Positions 51,732 through 61,364 are shown, counted from the stretch's first letter. The stretch is DNA of 64,000 bases from Streptomyces sp. NBC_00539 (GCF_036346105.1 NZ_CP107811.1:1736001-1800000), one strand, 5' to 3'. Made by a program: numbers and translations. The notes: generated by a model from the letters alone, not told the origin.

Positions 51732-53285
51732 TCAGACCGCCGCAGGAGTGGTGTGGTGGCCCTGGAGGCGCGCCAGGTCCGAGGGCCGGACCTGGATGAC
51801 CACCAGGGCGATCACCGCGGCCATCAGGGCGAACGCGGCCGCCACGATGAAGGCCGAGCTCACCCCGGACGCCAGCACCTGATCGCCCCAGGGGTCGGGG
51901 AGTTGGCCGGTGCGCAGGAACATGGCCCGCTGGCCGGGGTCGGCGGTGGCGAGGAAGGCCGGGACCTGGGTGTGGGCCTCGTTGCGGCTGGCGGTACCGA
52001 AGACGGTGACCAGGATGGACAGGCCGAGCGAACCGCCCACCTGCTGCATGGTGTTGAGGAGTCCGGAAGCCGCGCCCGACTCCCGCGGGGGCACGTTGGA
52101 CAGGGCCATCAGCGTCAGCGAGACGAACTGCATGCCCATGCCGAGGCCGAAGATGAGCATCGGACCCAGGATGCTGCCGAGGTACGTCGAGTGGACGTCG
52201 GTCTGCGTCAGCCAGGCCAGCCCCGCCGCCGAGCAGAGCGCGCCGCCCACCATGAACGGTTTGGGCCCGAGCTTGGGAAGGAGCTGGGAGGCGAGGCCCG
52301 CGCCCATCCCGATGACGATGCTGACCGGCAGGAACGCGAGGCCCGCGCGCAGGGGGCTGAATCCCAGCACGTTCTGCACGAACAGGGTCAGGAAGAAGAA
52401 CATGCCGAACATCGCGCAGGCGAGGAAGAGCATGATGCCGTAGGTCCCGGCGCGGTTGCGGTCGGCGAACATGTGCAGCGGCGTGATCGGCTGGGGCGAG
52501 CGCCGTTCGTTGATGACGAACAGGGTCAGCAGGACCACGGCGGCTCCGAAGGAGCCGAGGGTCAGCGCGTCGCGCCAGCCTTCCTGGGACGCGCGGATGA
52601 ACCCGTAGACGAGGGCGACCATGCCGGTGGTGCACAACAGCGCGCCCGCGAAGTCGAAGTGTCCGGGGTGGCGTTCGGACTCCTTGATGACCCTGACGGC
52701 CATCAGGGCGATGGCCACCGCGATCGGGACGTTGACGAAGAACACCCAGCGCCAGTCGAGCCATTCGACGAGGACACCGCCGGCCAGCAGGCCGATCGCG
52801 CCGCCGCCCGCCGAGACGGCGGCGAACACGCCGAAGGCCCGGTTGCGGGCGGGTCCTTCACGGAAGGTGGTGGTGATCAGTGCGAGCGCGGTCGGTGAGG
52901 CGATGGCGCCGCCCATGCCCTGGAGCGCGCGGGCGCCCATCAACTGGCCCTCGTTCTGGGCGAGTCCACCTAGCAGCGAGGCGAGACCGAAGAGCAGCAC
53001 GCCGAAGATGAAGACGCGTTTGCGGCCGAGGATGTCGCCCGTGCGGCCGCCGAGGAGCAGCAGGCCGCCGAAGGTGAGGGTGTAGGCGTTGACGACCCAG
53101 GACAGGCTCTCGGTGGAAAAGCCGAGCGCGGTCTGGATGTGCGGCAGCGCGATGTTCACGATGGTGATGTCGAGGACCACCATGAGCTGGCAGCAGGCGA
53201 TGACGAACAGGGCGAGGCCGTGCCCCTCGCCTTCCCGGACCTTGCCGTCGGTCCCCGTGCTGGTCGGCAACGTATTCCCGTCCAC
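51732..53285 (-). CDS. DHA2-family MFS drug exporter (EmrB/QacA type)
   Basis: A 517-residue proton antiporter with 14 predicted membrane helices. Family marks are LDITIVNIALPHIQ in TM1, LSWVVNAYTLTFGG, LGGRTGDILGRKRVF (motif A) and a Gly-rich motif C (GPARNRAFGVFAAVSAGGGAIG region). It would export drugs or endogenous metabolites. The GTG at 53285 is the start. It is divergent from the S9 peptidase with 97 bp between, where a TGTGA-N4-TCACA palindrome lies. No TetR or MarR regulator accompanies it. Confidence 0.9.
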   Translation of the reverse strand: MDGNTLPTSTGTDGKVREGEGHGLALFVIACCQLMVVLDITIVNIALPHIQTALGFSTESLSWVVNAYTLTFGGLLLLGGRTGDILGRKRVFIFGVLLFGLASLLGGLAQNEGQLMGARALQGMGGAIASPTALALITTTFREGPARNRAFGVFAAVSAGGGAIGLLAGGVLVEWLDWRWVFFVNVPIAVAIALMAVRVIKESERHPGHFDFAGALLCTTGMVALVYGFIRASQEGWRDALTLGSFGAAVVLLTLFVINERRSPQPITPLHMFADRNRAGTYGIMLFLACAMFGMFFFLTLFVQNVLGFSPLRAGLAFLPVSIVIGMGAGLASQLLPKLGPKPFMVGGALCSAAGLAWLTQTDVHSTYLGSILGPMLIFGLGMGMQFVSLTLMALSNVPPRESGAASGLLNTMQQVGGSLGLSILVTVFGTASRNEAHTQVPAFLATADPGQRAMFLRTGQLPDPWGDQVLASGVSSAFIVAAAFALMAAVIALVVIQVRPSDLARLQGHHTTPAAV

Positions 53286-53353
53286 CCCTCCGACGCTAAA
53301 CCCGCCCCTGGGGCCACACCACTCGAATGGCCTAACGTTCGACCGCTATACGG

Positions 53354-53367
53354 TGTGATATTTCACA
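53354..53367. promoter_or_regulatory. TGTGA-TATT-TCACA palindrome in MFS/S9 divergent promoter
   Basis: Perfect 5-bp arms in the AT-rich centre of the 97-bp divergent space, 16 bp before the S9 ATG. It also contains GTG-N6-CAC, the outline of the Streptomyces Crp site. It could control either gene. Confidence 0.4.
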
Positions 53368-53382
53368 TGGCAGACTGCGATC

Positions 53383-55434
53383 ATGGACGATTTCCTCAGG
53401 CTCTCCGCGGCCACCGGCCGGTTCACGTACGGCGCCCCGCGCGCCTTCTCCTTCGGTGACGACGGCCGGCTCCTCTGGTTCCTGCGCTCGACCGGCCCCA
53501 CCGACCCCCTCGACTCCCTCTGGGTCCTCGACACCGCCTCCGGCGCCGAGACCCGCCTCGCCGACCCCCGGACCCTGCCGGCCGGCACCCTCCCCACCGC
53601 CGAACGCCGGCTGCGCGAGCGGATCCGGCTCGTCGCCGCCGGCATCGGCTCGTACGCCCTCTCCGGCGACGGCCGCCGCGCCGTGTTCGCGCTGCACGGG
53701 CGGCTGTACGAGGTCACCTCCGACGGCGCCGCCCCGCCCAGGGAACTCCCCGCCGCCGGACCCGCGATGGACCCGCGCCCCAACGCGGACGGCTCGCGCG
53801 TCGCGTACGTCACCGACGACGCCCTCCACACCGTGCCCGGCGGCCGGGTCAGCCCCGACGACGGGGCCCGTTGGGGCGTCGCCGAGTTCGCGGCCGCCGA
53901 GGAGCTCAGCCGCGACCGCGGGCACTGGTGGTCCCCGGACGGCGAGACCCTGCTCGCCGCCCGCGTCGACGAGTCCGCCCTCGGGCGGCGCTGGATCGGC
54001 GACCCGGCGCACCCGGAGCTCCCGGTGGAGGACTTCGCGTACCCGCAGGCCGGGGGCCCCAACGCGGACGTGCAGCTGTGGGTACTCGGGCCGGACGGGC
54101 ACCGGGTTCGGCTCGACTGGGACGCCGGGACCTACCCCTACGTCTCGGACGCCGCCTGGGAGTCGGCCGGGGAGGTCCTGCTGACCGTCCAGGACCGGCT
54201 CCAGCAGACCGTGCTGCTGCTCGGCGCCGACCCGCTGACCGGGGCGACCCGTGAACTGTCGCGCACCACGCACCCCCAGTGGGTGGACCCCCTGCCCGGG
54301 ACCCCGGCGCGGCTCCCGGACGGGCGGATGCTCACCGCCGCCGACACCCCGGGCGGGGCCGCGCGCGCCCTCGCGCTCGACGGGAAGCTCCTGACCGGCG
54401 ACGGCGTCCAGGTCCGCCGCGTGGCCGGGCTCCACGACGGCCGGCTGCTGATCGAGGCCGGACAGCGCGACCCCGCCGAGCAGCAGGTGCTGCTCCTCGA
54501 CCCCGGAACCGGGGAGCTGACCGCGCTCGCCGACGGGCCGGGGGTGCACACCGTGCTCGCCTCGTCCGGGGCGCTGCTGCTGACCAGCGCCGGCGCCGAC
54601 GGGATACGCCGTAGCGTGCGCACCGCCGACGGGCGCGAGTTCAGCCCCGCCGACCTGGCCGAACCGCTGCCCCACCGGGTGGTGCCGGTGCTGGAGCGGG
54701 TCACCGAGCGCCGTCTCCCCACCGCGCTGGTGCTGCCGCGCGGGCACGTCCCCGGCACCCGGCTCCCGGTGCTGGTGGACGGCTACGGCGGCCCCGGCTT
54801 CCAGGACGTCTCGGCGGAACCGCGGCGCTGGCAGCACCGCCAGTGGTGGGCCGACCAGGGCTTCGCGGTGGTCACCATCGACAACCGGGGCACCCCGTAC
54901 GTCTCCCCCGCCCATACCCACGCCATGTACCGGGGTTTCTCCGAGGTCACCCTGGAGGACCAGGCGGCGGCCCTTGAGGCGCTCGGCGCCCGCCACCGGG
55001 ACCTCGACCTCACCCGGGTCGGGGTGCGCGGCTGGTCGTACGGCGGCTACCTCGCGGCCCTCGCCGTGCTGCGCCGCCCGGACCTCTTCCACGCGGCCGC
55101 CGCCGGAGCCGCGCCGACCGACTTCCGCCACTACGACACCGCGTACACCGAGCGCTACCTCGGTCTTCCCCAGGAGCACGCGCAGGTGTACGAGCGGGAC
55201 TCGCTGATTGCGGACGCGCCCCGGCTGACCCGGCCCCTGCTGCTCATCACGGGCCTGGCCGACGACAACGTCCACCCGTCCCACACCCTGCGCCTGTCCC
55301 GGGCCCTGACGGACGCGGGCCGCCCGCACCGGCTGCTGGCACTGCCCGGGGTCACCCACATGACGCCGGGCGGCACGAGGGAGAAGGTCATGCTCCAGGA
55401 ACTGGACTTCTTCCGGCGTGAGTTGCGCCTCTGA
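53383..55434 (+). CDS. S9-family (dipeptidyl peptidase IV-like) serine peptidase
   Basis: A 683-residue prolyl-oligopeptidase-clan peptidase. The N-terminal about 420 residues form the DPP4-type beta-propeller. The C-terminal hydrolase domain has Ser552 in GWSYGGYLA, Asp627 in LADDNVHP and His659 in GVTHMT, a complete triad. No signal peptide is evident, so it probably acts in the cytoplasm on imported peptides; S9 enzymes often cleave after proline. It faces the Opp importer operon across a strong terminator, and the proline racemase gene lies further along, fitting a peptide-to-proline route. Confidence 0.91.
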   Translation: MDDFLRLSAATGRFTYGAPRAFSFGDDGRLLWFLRSTGPTDPLDSLWVLDTASGAETRLADPRTLPAGTLPTAERRLRERIRLVAAGIGSYALSGDGRRAVFALHGRLYEVTSDGAAPPRELPAAGPAMDPRPNADGSRVAYVTDDALHTVPGGRVSPDDGARWGVAEFAAAEELSRDRGHWWSPDGETLLAARVDESALGRRWIGDPAHPELPVEDFAYPQAGGPNADVQLWVLGPDGHRVRLDWDAGTYPYVSDAAWESAGEVLLTVQDRLQQTVLLLGADPLTGATRELSRTTHPQWVDPLPGTPARLPDGRMLTAADTPGGAARALALDGKLLTGDGVQVRRVAGLHDGRLLIEAGQRDPAEQQVLLLDPGTGELTALADGPGVHTVLASSGALLLTSAGADGIRRSVRTADGREFSPADLAEPLPHRVVPVLERVTERRLPTALVLPRGHVPGTRLPVLVDGYGGPGFQDVSAEPRRWQHRQWWADQGFAVVTIDNRGTPYVSPAHTHAMYRGFSEVTLEDQAAALEALGARHRDLDLTRVGVRGWSYGGYLAALAVLRRPDLFHAAAAGAAPTDFRHYDTAYTERYLGLPQEHAQVYERDSLIADAPRLTRPLLLITGLADDNVHPSHTLRLSRALTDAGRPHRLLALPGVTHMTPGGTREKVMLQELDFFRRELRL

Positions 55435-55476
55435 GACCGCGAGGCCCGACGGGGGGATCAGGCCCAGGGGACGAGT

Positions 55477-55517
55477 GAGGGGCCCCGGAGCCGATCGTGT
55501 CGGCTCCGGGGCCCCTC
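55477..55517. terminator. Bidirectional terminator between S9 peptidase and oppF-like gene
   Basis: Perfect 18-bp arms (GAGGGGCCCCGGAGCCGA and its complement) flank a TCGTG loop. It lies 42 bp beyond the peptidase stop and 18 bp from the stop of the convergent ATPase gene. Confidence 0.85.
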
Positions 55518-55535
55518 TTCTCCCCGGGGTCCCCG

Positions 55536-56516
55536 TCAGTCCCCCGGGAAGTGACAGGCCACCTCGCGCGAGGCGGCGATCCGCAGCAGCGGGCGCTCGG
55601 TGCGGCAGATCTCCTGGGCCTTGGGGCAGCGCGGGTGGAACGTGCAGCCGGGCGGCGGGGCCGCCGGGCTCGGCGGGTCGCCGAACAGCACGATCCGCTC
55701 GCGCCTGCGCTCCGCCGCCGGATCCGGCAGCGGGACCGCCGACAGCAGGGCCCGGGTGTAAGGGTGTTGGGGGGTGTCGTACAGGAGGTGCTTCTCGCCG
55801 ATCTCCACGATCCGGCCCAGGTACATGACGGCGACCCGGTCGCTGACCCGCTTGACCACCGACAGGTCGTGGGCGATGAACACGTAGGCCAGGCCCAGTT
55901 CGCGGCGCAGCCGTTCCATCAGGTTGACGATCTGGGCCTGGACGGAGACGTCGAGGGCGGAGACCGGCTCGTCGGCGATGATCAGCCGGGGGCTGGTGGC
56001 GAGCGAGCGGGCGATGCCGATCCGCTGCGCCTGGCCGCCGGAGAACTCGTGCGGGTAGCGGTCGATGTGCTCGGGGATCAGCCCGACCAGTTCCATCAGT
56101 TCGGCCGCCCTGCGGCGGGCGTCCGCGGCCGTCCGGCCCTGGACCAGCAGCGGGTCGGAGATGATCCGGGCCACCGTCTGGCGGGGGTTGAGGGAGGAGT
56201 GGGGGTCCTGGAACACCATCTGGAGGTGCTTGCGCAGCGGCCGCAGGGCGCCCTGGGAGAGCCGGCTGATGTCCCGGCCCTCGAACTCGATGCTGCCCGC
56301 CGTCGGTTCCAGCAGCCGCACCAGCATCCGGCCGGTGGTGGACTTCCCGCAGCCCGACTCCCCCACGAGGCCGAGGGTTTCGCCCTCGCCCAGGTCGAAG
56401 GAGATCCCGTCGACGGCGCGCACGGGCGCCCCCCGGCGCCCGGTCACCGACCGCCGGCCGGGGAAGGTCATGGTCAGGTCGCGTACGGAGAGCAGCGCCT
56501 GCGGTGTGGCGGTCAT
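55536..56516 (-). CDS. Oligopeptide ABC transporter ATPase (OppF-type)
   Basis: A 326-residue ATPase of the peptide importer class. Walker A GESGCGKST, signature FSGGQAQRIG, Walker B LIIADEP and the switch His in FIAHDL are intact. The C-terminal oligo-HPY domain has the CTFHPRCPKA motif, with cysteines that can hold an Fe-S cluster in Dpp/Opp ATPases. The ATG overlaps the preceding ATPase stop by four bases. It is the last gene of the five-gene importer operon. Confidence 0.9.
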   Translation of the reverse strand: MTATPQALLSVRDLTMTFPGRRSVTGRRGAPVRAVDGISFDLGEGETLGLVGESGCGKSTTGRMLVRLLEPTAGSIEFEGRDISRLSQGALRPLRKHLQMVFQDPHSSLNPRQTVARIISDPLLVQGRTAADARRRAAELMELVGLIPEHIDRYPHEFSGGQAQRIGIARSLATSPRLIIADEPVSALDVSVQAQIVNLMERLRRELGLAYVFIAHDLSVVKRVSDRVAVMYLGRIVEIGEKHLLYDTPQHPYTRALLSAVPLPDPAAERRRERIVLFGDPPSPAAPPPGCTFHPRCPKAQEICRTERPLLRIAASREVACHFPGD

Positions 56517-57505
56517 CGGGTCACCTCTGCCGGGGCTCCGGCTCCGGCGAAGTGGCAGGCGACGGTGCGCGCGGGCCCTTCCCCGTACGGTTCGAGCTCC
56601 GGGCGTTCAGCGGTGCAGCGCGCCGCCGCCTTGGGGCAGCGCGGGGCGAAGGCACATCCGGGAGCGGGGGTCAGGAGGGACGGCGGCGAGCCGGGGATGG
56701 CCCGCAGGGGTGCGTCATCGGCGTCGTCGAGCCGGGGCAGGGAGTCCAGCAGGCCCCGGGTGTACGGGTGGGCCGGCTCGGCGAAGAGCTGGTCGACGGG
56801 CGCCTGTTCCGCGGCCCGGCCGCCGTACATGACCAGCACCTCGTGGGCGACCCGGGCCACCACGCCGAGGTCGTGGGTGATCATCACGACTCCGAGTCCG
56901 CGGTCCTGCTGGAGGCGGGCGATCAGCTCCAGGATCTGGGCCTGCACGGTGACGTCGAGGGCGGTGGTGGGCTCGTCGGCGATCAGCAGGTCCGGTTCGC
57001 AGGCCAGAGCCATCGCGATCATCGCGCGCTGCCGCATGCCGCCGGAGAACTGGTGCGGGTACTCCCCCGCCCGGCGGGCGGGTTCCGGGATGCCGACCTC
57101 GCCGAGCATGTCGACGGCCCGCTTGCGGGCGGCGGCGCGGCCGGCTTTGAAGTGCACCCGGAAGTGCTCGGCGATCTGCTCGCCGACGGTGTAGTAGGGG
57201 TGCAGGCTGGACAGCGGGTCCTGGAAGATCATGGCCATCTTGCGGCCGCGCAGCCGGGACAGCTCCCGCTCGGACAGGCCGGTGAGTTCCTGCCCCTCGA
57301 GGGCGACGGACCCGCCGATCTCGGCCTCCCGGTGCAGGCCCATGACGGCGAGCGAGGTGACGGACTTTCCGGAGCCGGATTCCCCCACGATGCCGAGGGT
57401 GCGCCCGGCCTCGACGGTGAATCCGAGCGAGTCGACGGCGCGTACCGGCCCGCGCGGGGTGGTGAAGGTGACGCACAGGTCGCGTACTTCAAGGAGAGCG
57501 GCCAT
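56513..57505 (-). CDS. Oligopeptide ABC transporter ATPase (OppD-type)
   Basis: A 330-residue ATPase with Walker A GESGSGKSV, signature FSGGMRQRAMIAMAL, Walker B LLIADEP and a C-terminal CAFAPRCPKA oligo-HPY motif. It pairs with the OppF-type subunit to power peptide import. The ATG at 57505 shares one base with the upstream permease stop (TGATG), so it is translationally coupled. The longer open frame to the right belongs to the antisense/shadow of the permease region and is not used. Confidence 0.9.
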   Translation of the reverse strand: MAALLEVRDLCVTFTTPRGPVRAVDSLGFTVEAGRTLGIVGESGSGKSVTSLAVMGLHREAEIGGSVALEGQELTGLSERELSRLRGRKMAMIFQDPLSSLHPYYTVGEQIAEHFRVHFKAGRAAARKRAVDMLGEVGIPEPARRAGEYPHQFSGGMRQRAMIAMALACEPDLLIADEPTTALDVTVQAQILELIARLQQDRGLGVVMITHDLGVVARVAHEVLVMYGGRAAEQAPVDQLFAEPAHPYTRGLLDSLPRLDDADDAPLRAIPGSPPSLLTPAPGCAFAPRCPKAAARCTAERPELEPYGEGPARTVACHFAGAGAPAEVTR

Positions 57506-58491
57506 CAGTACCTCACCCTCGGGTCGATGACGGCGTACAGGAGGTCGACGACGAGGTTGGCGACGACGATGAAGAAAGCGGCGAGCAGCGTGACGCCGAG
57601 CACCACCGGCTGGTCGGCGCTGACGAGCGCACCGTAGAACAGCCGGCCGATGCCCGGCAGTCCGAAGATGGACTCGGTGATGACGGCGCCGGCGAGCAAC
57701 CCTCCGAGGTCCATGCCGAAGATGGTCAGGATCGGGGTCATCCCGGAGCGCAGCCCGTGCTTGACCACGACGGTGCGTTCGGGCATGCCCTTGGCGCGGG
57801 CGGTACGGATGTACGGCTCTGCCATCGCCTCGATCATCGAACCGCGGCTCTGGCGGGCGTACATGGCGGCGTACAGCAGTGCGAGTGCGGTCCAGGGCAG
57901 CAGCAGGTTGGAGGCCCAGCCGAGCGGGTCGTCGCCGAAGGAGTGGTAGGAGGGGTAGGGCAGCAGTCCGGCGACGCGGATGACTCCGTAGATCAGCATC
58001 ACGGAGGTGAAGTACACCGGCAGCGAAGCCGCGGCGACGGCACCGACCATGAGCGCCTTGTCGGTGGCGGTGTCCTTGCGCAGCGTGGCCGTGACCCCGG
58101 CGCCGAGGCCGAGCAGCAGCCACAGCACGGCGGCGCCCAGGGCGAGGGACGCCGAGACCGGCAGGCGGTTCATGAGGAGGTCCCAGACGGGCAGGGCGTT
58201 CTCGTACGAGTAACCCAGGCACGGGAAGTCGCACTGGACGGCGTACTGGCCGGTGCCGAGGGTGCGGCCGGTGAAGATGCCGCTCAGGAAGTCGAGGAAC
58301 TGCCGCCACAGGGGCAGGTCGAGGCCGAGGTACTGCCGTACGTCGGCGAGCCGTTCGGGACTGCAGGTCTTGCCGCAGGCGGCCGCGGCGGGGTCGGAGG
58401 GCAGGACGTAGAAGATGAGGAAGGTGACGGCGGCGATGGCGAGGAGCACGCCGGCCAGGGCGAGCAGCCGGCGGATCAGGTAGAGGATCAC
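57505..58491 (-). CDS. Peptide ABC transporter permease (OppB-type)
   Basis: A 328-residue permease. It begins MILYLIRRLLALAG with the usual first helix, then a large external loop with three Cys (CGKTC, CDFPC), then five more helices. The EAA-type loop is YIRTARAKGMPERTVVVKHG and the C-terminus ends DPRVRY, characteristic of OppB/DppB. The GTG start overlaps the OppC-type stop (GTGA). The cysteine-bearing loop is longer than average for the family. Confidence 0.9.
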   Translation of the reverse strand: MILYLIRRLLALAGVLLAIAAVTFLIFYVLPSDPAAAACGKTCSPERLADVRQYLGLDLPLWRQFLDFLSGIFTGRTLGTGQYAVQCDFPCLGYSYENALPVWDLLMNRLPVSASLALGAAVLWLLLGLGAGVTATLRKDTATDKALMVGAVAAASLPVYFTSVMLIYGVIRVAGLLPYPSYHSFGDDPLGWASNLLLPWTALALLYAAMYARQSRGSMIEAMAEPYIRTARAKGMPERTVVVKHGLRSGMTPILTIFGMDLGGLLAGAVITESIFGLPGIGRLFYGALVSADQPVVLGVTLLAAFFIVVANLVVDLLYAVIDPRVRY

Positions 58492-59492
58492 GTGCGGCCG
58501 CCCCTCGGGTCGAGGATGTCGCGCAGGGCGTCGCCGAGGAGGGTGAAGGCGAGTACCGCCAGGAAGAGGAAGACGCTCGGGATGACGAAGTACATGGGGT
58601 CCGTCTCGTAGTAGGCGACGGATTCCGCGATCATCTGGCCCCAGGACGGGGTGGGCGGGCGGACGCCGACGCCGAGGTAGCTGAGCGCGGCCTCGGTGCT
58701 GATCATGCCGGGGATCAGCAGGGTGGTGTAGGCGATGACCGGGCCCGAGACGCCGGGGAGGATGTCGCGGGTCAGGATCCGCCAGGCCCCGGAGCCGCCG
58801 ACGCGGGCGGCGTCGACGTATTCGCGGTGTTTGAGGGAGAGGGTCTGGCCCCGGACGACGCGGGCGACGCCCGGCCAGCCGAACAGGCCGATCACGGCCG
58901 TCATGAGCACGATGCGGTTGACGTCCTTGGCCACCGACAGCATCGCGATCATGAAGATGAGCGAGGGGAAGGACATGGTCAGGTCCATCAGCCGGGAGAG
59001 CACCGCGTCGGTGCGCCCGCCGAAGTAGCCCGCGGCGATTCCGGCGGCCGTGCCGGTGACCACCACGATCGCGGTGGCGGCGAAGGCGATGAGGAGGGAG
59101 ACCTGGGCGCCGCTCACGACGCGGGAGAACAGGTCGCGGCCGCTGACGGGTTCGACGCCGAGCCAGTGGGCCGGACTGATCCCGCCGAGTGTGCCCAGTG
59201 GCTGGCCGCCGAGGTAGGGGTCGATGGCGGTCTTGTCGAACTCGTCCGGGGCCCAGCCGCCGAGAGCGCCCAGCCAGGGGGCGGTGAGGGCCATCAGGAC
59301 GAAGAGGAGGACGACGCAGAGACTGACGCGGACGGCGGGGCGGCGGCGCAGTTCCCGCCGGGCGAGCTGCCAGGGGCTGCTGCCGGTGGCCGGCGCCGGG
59401 GGAGCGTCCTTGACGGCGTCGGGCTGCGGCGCCCCGCCGGGAGCCGGGGCCGCCGGCGTCCGGCCGTCGGCCCCGGGTGCGGTGGTGGTCAT
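58488..59492 (-). CDS. Peptide ABC transporter permease (OppC-type)
   Basis: A 334-residue permease with a Pro/Ala-rich cytoplasmic tail of about 50 residues, then helices from VRVSLCVVLLFVLMALTAPW. Conserved blocks: HWLGVEPVSGRDLFSRVV, the EAA loop EYVDAARVGGSGAWRILTRD, and the C-terminal LLGDALRDILDPRG. The ATG at 59492 starts the family-length protein; the longer frame is not used. It lies 20 bp after the binding-protein gene. Confidence 0.9.
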   Translation of the reverse strand: MTTTAPGADGRTPAAPAPGGAPQPDAVKDAPPAPATGSSPWQLARRELRRRPAVRVSLCVVLLFVLMALTAPWLGALGGWAPDEFDKTAIDPYLGGQPLGTLGGISPAHWLGVEPVSGRDLFSRVVSGAQVSLLIAFAATAIVVVTGTAAGIAAGYFGGRTDAVLSRLMDLTMSFPSLIFMIAMLSVAKDVNRIVLMTAVIGLFGWPGVARVVRGQTLSLKHREYVDAARVGGSGAWRILTRDILPGVSGPVIAYTTLLIPGMISTEAALSYLGVGVRPPTPSWGQMIAESVAYYETDPMYFVIPSVFLFLAVLAFTLLGDALRDILDPRGGRT

Positions 59493-59512
59493 GGTGTCGG
59501 GCTCCGTGTTCC

Positions 59513-61258
59513 TCAGCCCTGGCTCTTCGAGGGGTCCTTGAGGCCGACGGTCGCGTAGTCGACGGTGCCCGTCCACACGGGGTGGCCGAAGGCACCCGCG
59601 ATGTTGGGGCCGACCAGCAGCGGCTTGCGCTCCAGCAGGACCGGGACGGAGGGGGCCTTCTTCATGACCTCCGCGTCGAGGTCCACCCAGGCCTGCGCGG
59701 CCTGCTTGGCGTCGGACATGGCGTTGATCTCGTCGATCCGCTTCATGGTCGCCTCGTCGCGGAACTGGCTGTAGTTGCCCTGGTTTCCCTTCTCCTTGAT
59801 GGTGCGTCCGTCGAACACGAAGGGCATCCAGGTCGAGCCGGAGGGGTAGTCGGGGCACCAGCCGGTGAGGGTCATGTCGGGGGTGGTGGACAGGTCGCCG
59901 ATGACGTCGTAGTAGGCGCCCGGGTCGACGGTGTCGATGACGACCTCGATGCCGACGCGGGCCAGGCCCTGCTGGAGGGCCTCGGCCTTGCCCTTGTCGC
60001 CGGTGGAGACGGCGAGGGAGACCTTCAGCTTGTCCTTTCCGGCGGCCTTGAGCAGGTCCTTGGCCTTGTCCGGGTCGCCGGTCGGGGCGATCTTGAGGGT
60101 GTCGGCCTGCTTGCCCCCGGTGAGGGCCGGGGGCAGGTAGGCGGTGGCGACCTCGTTGAGGGCGGGGCCGCCGCCCGCGGTGATCACGGATTCCTTGTCG
60201 ACGGCGTACTGCATGGCCTCGCGGACCTTCGGGTCGTTGAAGGGGGCGCGGGAGTTGTTCAGGTGGAGCATCTCGGTACAACCCTGGGACTCGGCGAGGA
60301 GGCGGGCCTTGACGTCCGCCTTGGGCAGCACCTTGGGCGCGCTTTCGGGGCGCATGTTCGAGTACTCGATCGCGGACGCGTCCGGGCCCGTGCCGGCGAT
60401 GATCCGGTCGTCGATCTGACCGCCCTTGAGGCCCATGACGACCACGAACTTGTCGGGGTAGGCCTTTCTGACGGTGTCGGTCTTGGCGTCCCAGTGCTCG
60501 TTGCGGACCAGGACGAGCTTCTTGTCGCGGTCGTACGACTCGATCTTGTACGGGCCCGAGGAGAACGGGCGGGCGTCGTACTGCGTGCCCTTCTCCTGGG
60601 ACTGGGGGACGGGAGCGAAGGTGGGCAGGGTGGCGGTGGCGGAGAACTCGGCGACGGGGCGCTTGAGCTGGAAGACGATCGTGCGGTCGTCGGGGGTCTT
60701 GACGGAGTCGAGGTGCTGCCCCTGGAGCGGCCCCTTGTACCCCTCGGTGCCCGCGAGGTACTGGGCGGCGTAGTCGGGGCCGCCGGTGAGGTCGGGGGCG
60801 AAGGAGCGCTCGACGTTGTACTTGATGTCCTGGGCCTTGACGGGCGAGCCGTCCTCGTACTTCACGCCCTCCTTGAGGGTGAAGGTCCAGGTCTTGCCGC
60901 CGTCGGAGGGGGTGCCGAGGTCGGTGGCGAGGTCGGGGACGAGTTCGCTGCCCGCCTTGCCGGGCTCGGACTTGAAGGTGACGAGCGTGCGGTAGAGGAG
61001 CCGGGTGCCGAAGTCCATGGCCGGCATCACCCAGTTGCGGGCCGGGTCGAGGTGGGAGAAGTCCTGGTTGGACAGGACGGTGAGGGTGCCGCCCTTGACC
61101 GGGGTCCCGCCGAGGACCTTGCCGTCGTTGCCGGCGGCGGGGTTGGGGGCACCCGAGCCGCCGGCCGAGCCCTTCTTGGTGTCGGAGCAGCCCGAGGCGC
61201 CGAGGGCGAGGGCTGCCACCAAGGCGGTGGCGAGGGCGAGTTGGGTGCGCTTGGTCAT
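59513..61258 (-). CDS. Oligopeptide-type solute-binding lipoprotein
   Basis: A 581-residue SBP_bac_5 (cluster C) binding protein with lipobox GASGC (Cys24). It has the family segments LDPARNWVMPAMDFGTRL, WTFTLKEGVKYEDGSPVKAQD, VREAMQYAVDKE and LTGWCPDYPSGSTW. It captures peptides or related cations for the four downstream Opp components. The ATG at 61258 (MTKRTQLALA) gives the signal peptide. It leads the operon and has a near-consensus promoter with an overlapping operator, so it is probably regulated by the adjacent GntR protein. Confidence 0.92.
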   Translation of the reverse strand: MTKRTQLALATALVAALALGASGCSDTKKGSAGGSGAPNPAAGNDGKVLGGTPVKGGTLTVLSNQDFSHLDPARNWVMPAMDFGTRLLYRTLVTFKSEPGKAGSELVPDLATDLGTPSDGGKTWTFTLKEGVKYEDGSPVKAQDIKYNVERSFAPDLTGGPDYAAQYLAGTEGYKGPLQGQHLDSVKTPDDRTIVFQLKRPVAEFSATATLPTFAPVPQSQEKGTQYDARPFSSGPYKIESYDRDKKLVLVRNEHWDAKTDTVRKAYPDKFVVVMGLKGGQIDDRIIAGTGPDASAIEYSNMRPESAPKVLPKADVKARLLAESQGCTEMLHLNNSRAPFNDPKVREAMQYAVDKESVITAGGGPALNEVATAYLPPALTGGKQADTLKIAPTGDPDKAKDLLKAAGKDKLKVSLAVSTGDKGKAEALQQGLARVGIEVVIDTVDPGAYYDVIGDLSTTPDMTLTGWCPDYPSGSTWMPFVFDGRTIKEKGNQGNYSQFRDEATMKRIDEINAMSDAKQAAQAWVDLDAEVMKKAPSVPVLLERKPLLVGPNIAGAFGHPVWTGTVDYATVGLKDPSKSQG

Positions 61259-61288
61259 GGTCACTCCAGTGAAGGGCCGCGCTCTATG

Positions 61289-61328
61289 ATGTGACCGGTA
61301 ACATAGTAATGTGAAATTGTACTGACAA
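61289..61328 (-). promoter_or_regulatory. Promoter and GntR operator of the peptide importer operon
   Basis: On the minus strand TTGTCA (61323-61328), a 17-bp spacer and TATGTT (61300-61305) form a near-consensus housekeeping promoter. The spacer and -10 contain GTACAATTTCACATTAC (61302-61322 with the following CTATG), which recurs with 17 of 21 identities upstream of the GntR gene. A near-palindrome ATGTGACCGGTAACAT (61289-61304) overlaps the -10. Binding there would block RNA polymerase. Confidence 0.65.
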
Positions 61329-61364
61329 GAGGTTGGCGCCGCCGTTATCCAGCCGTGTCCAAAA

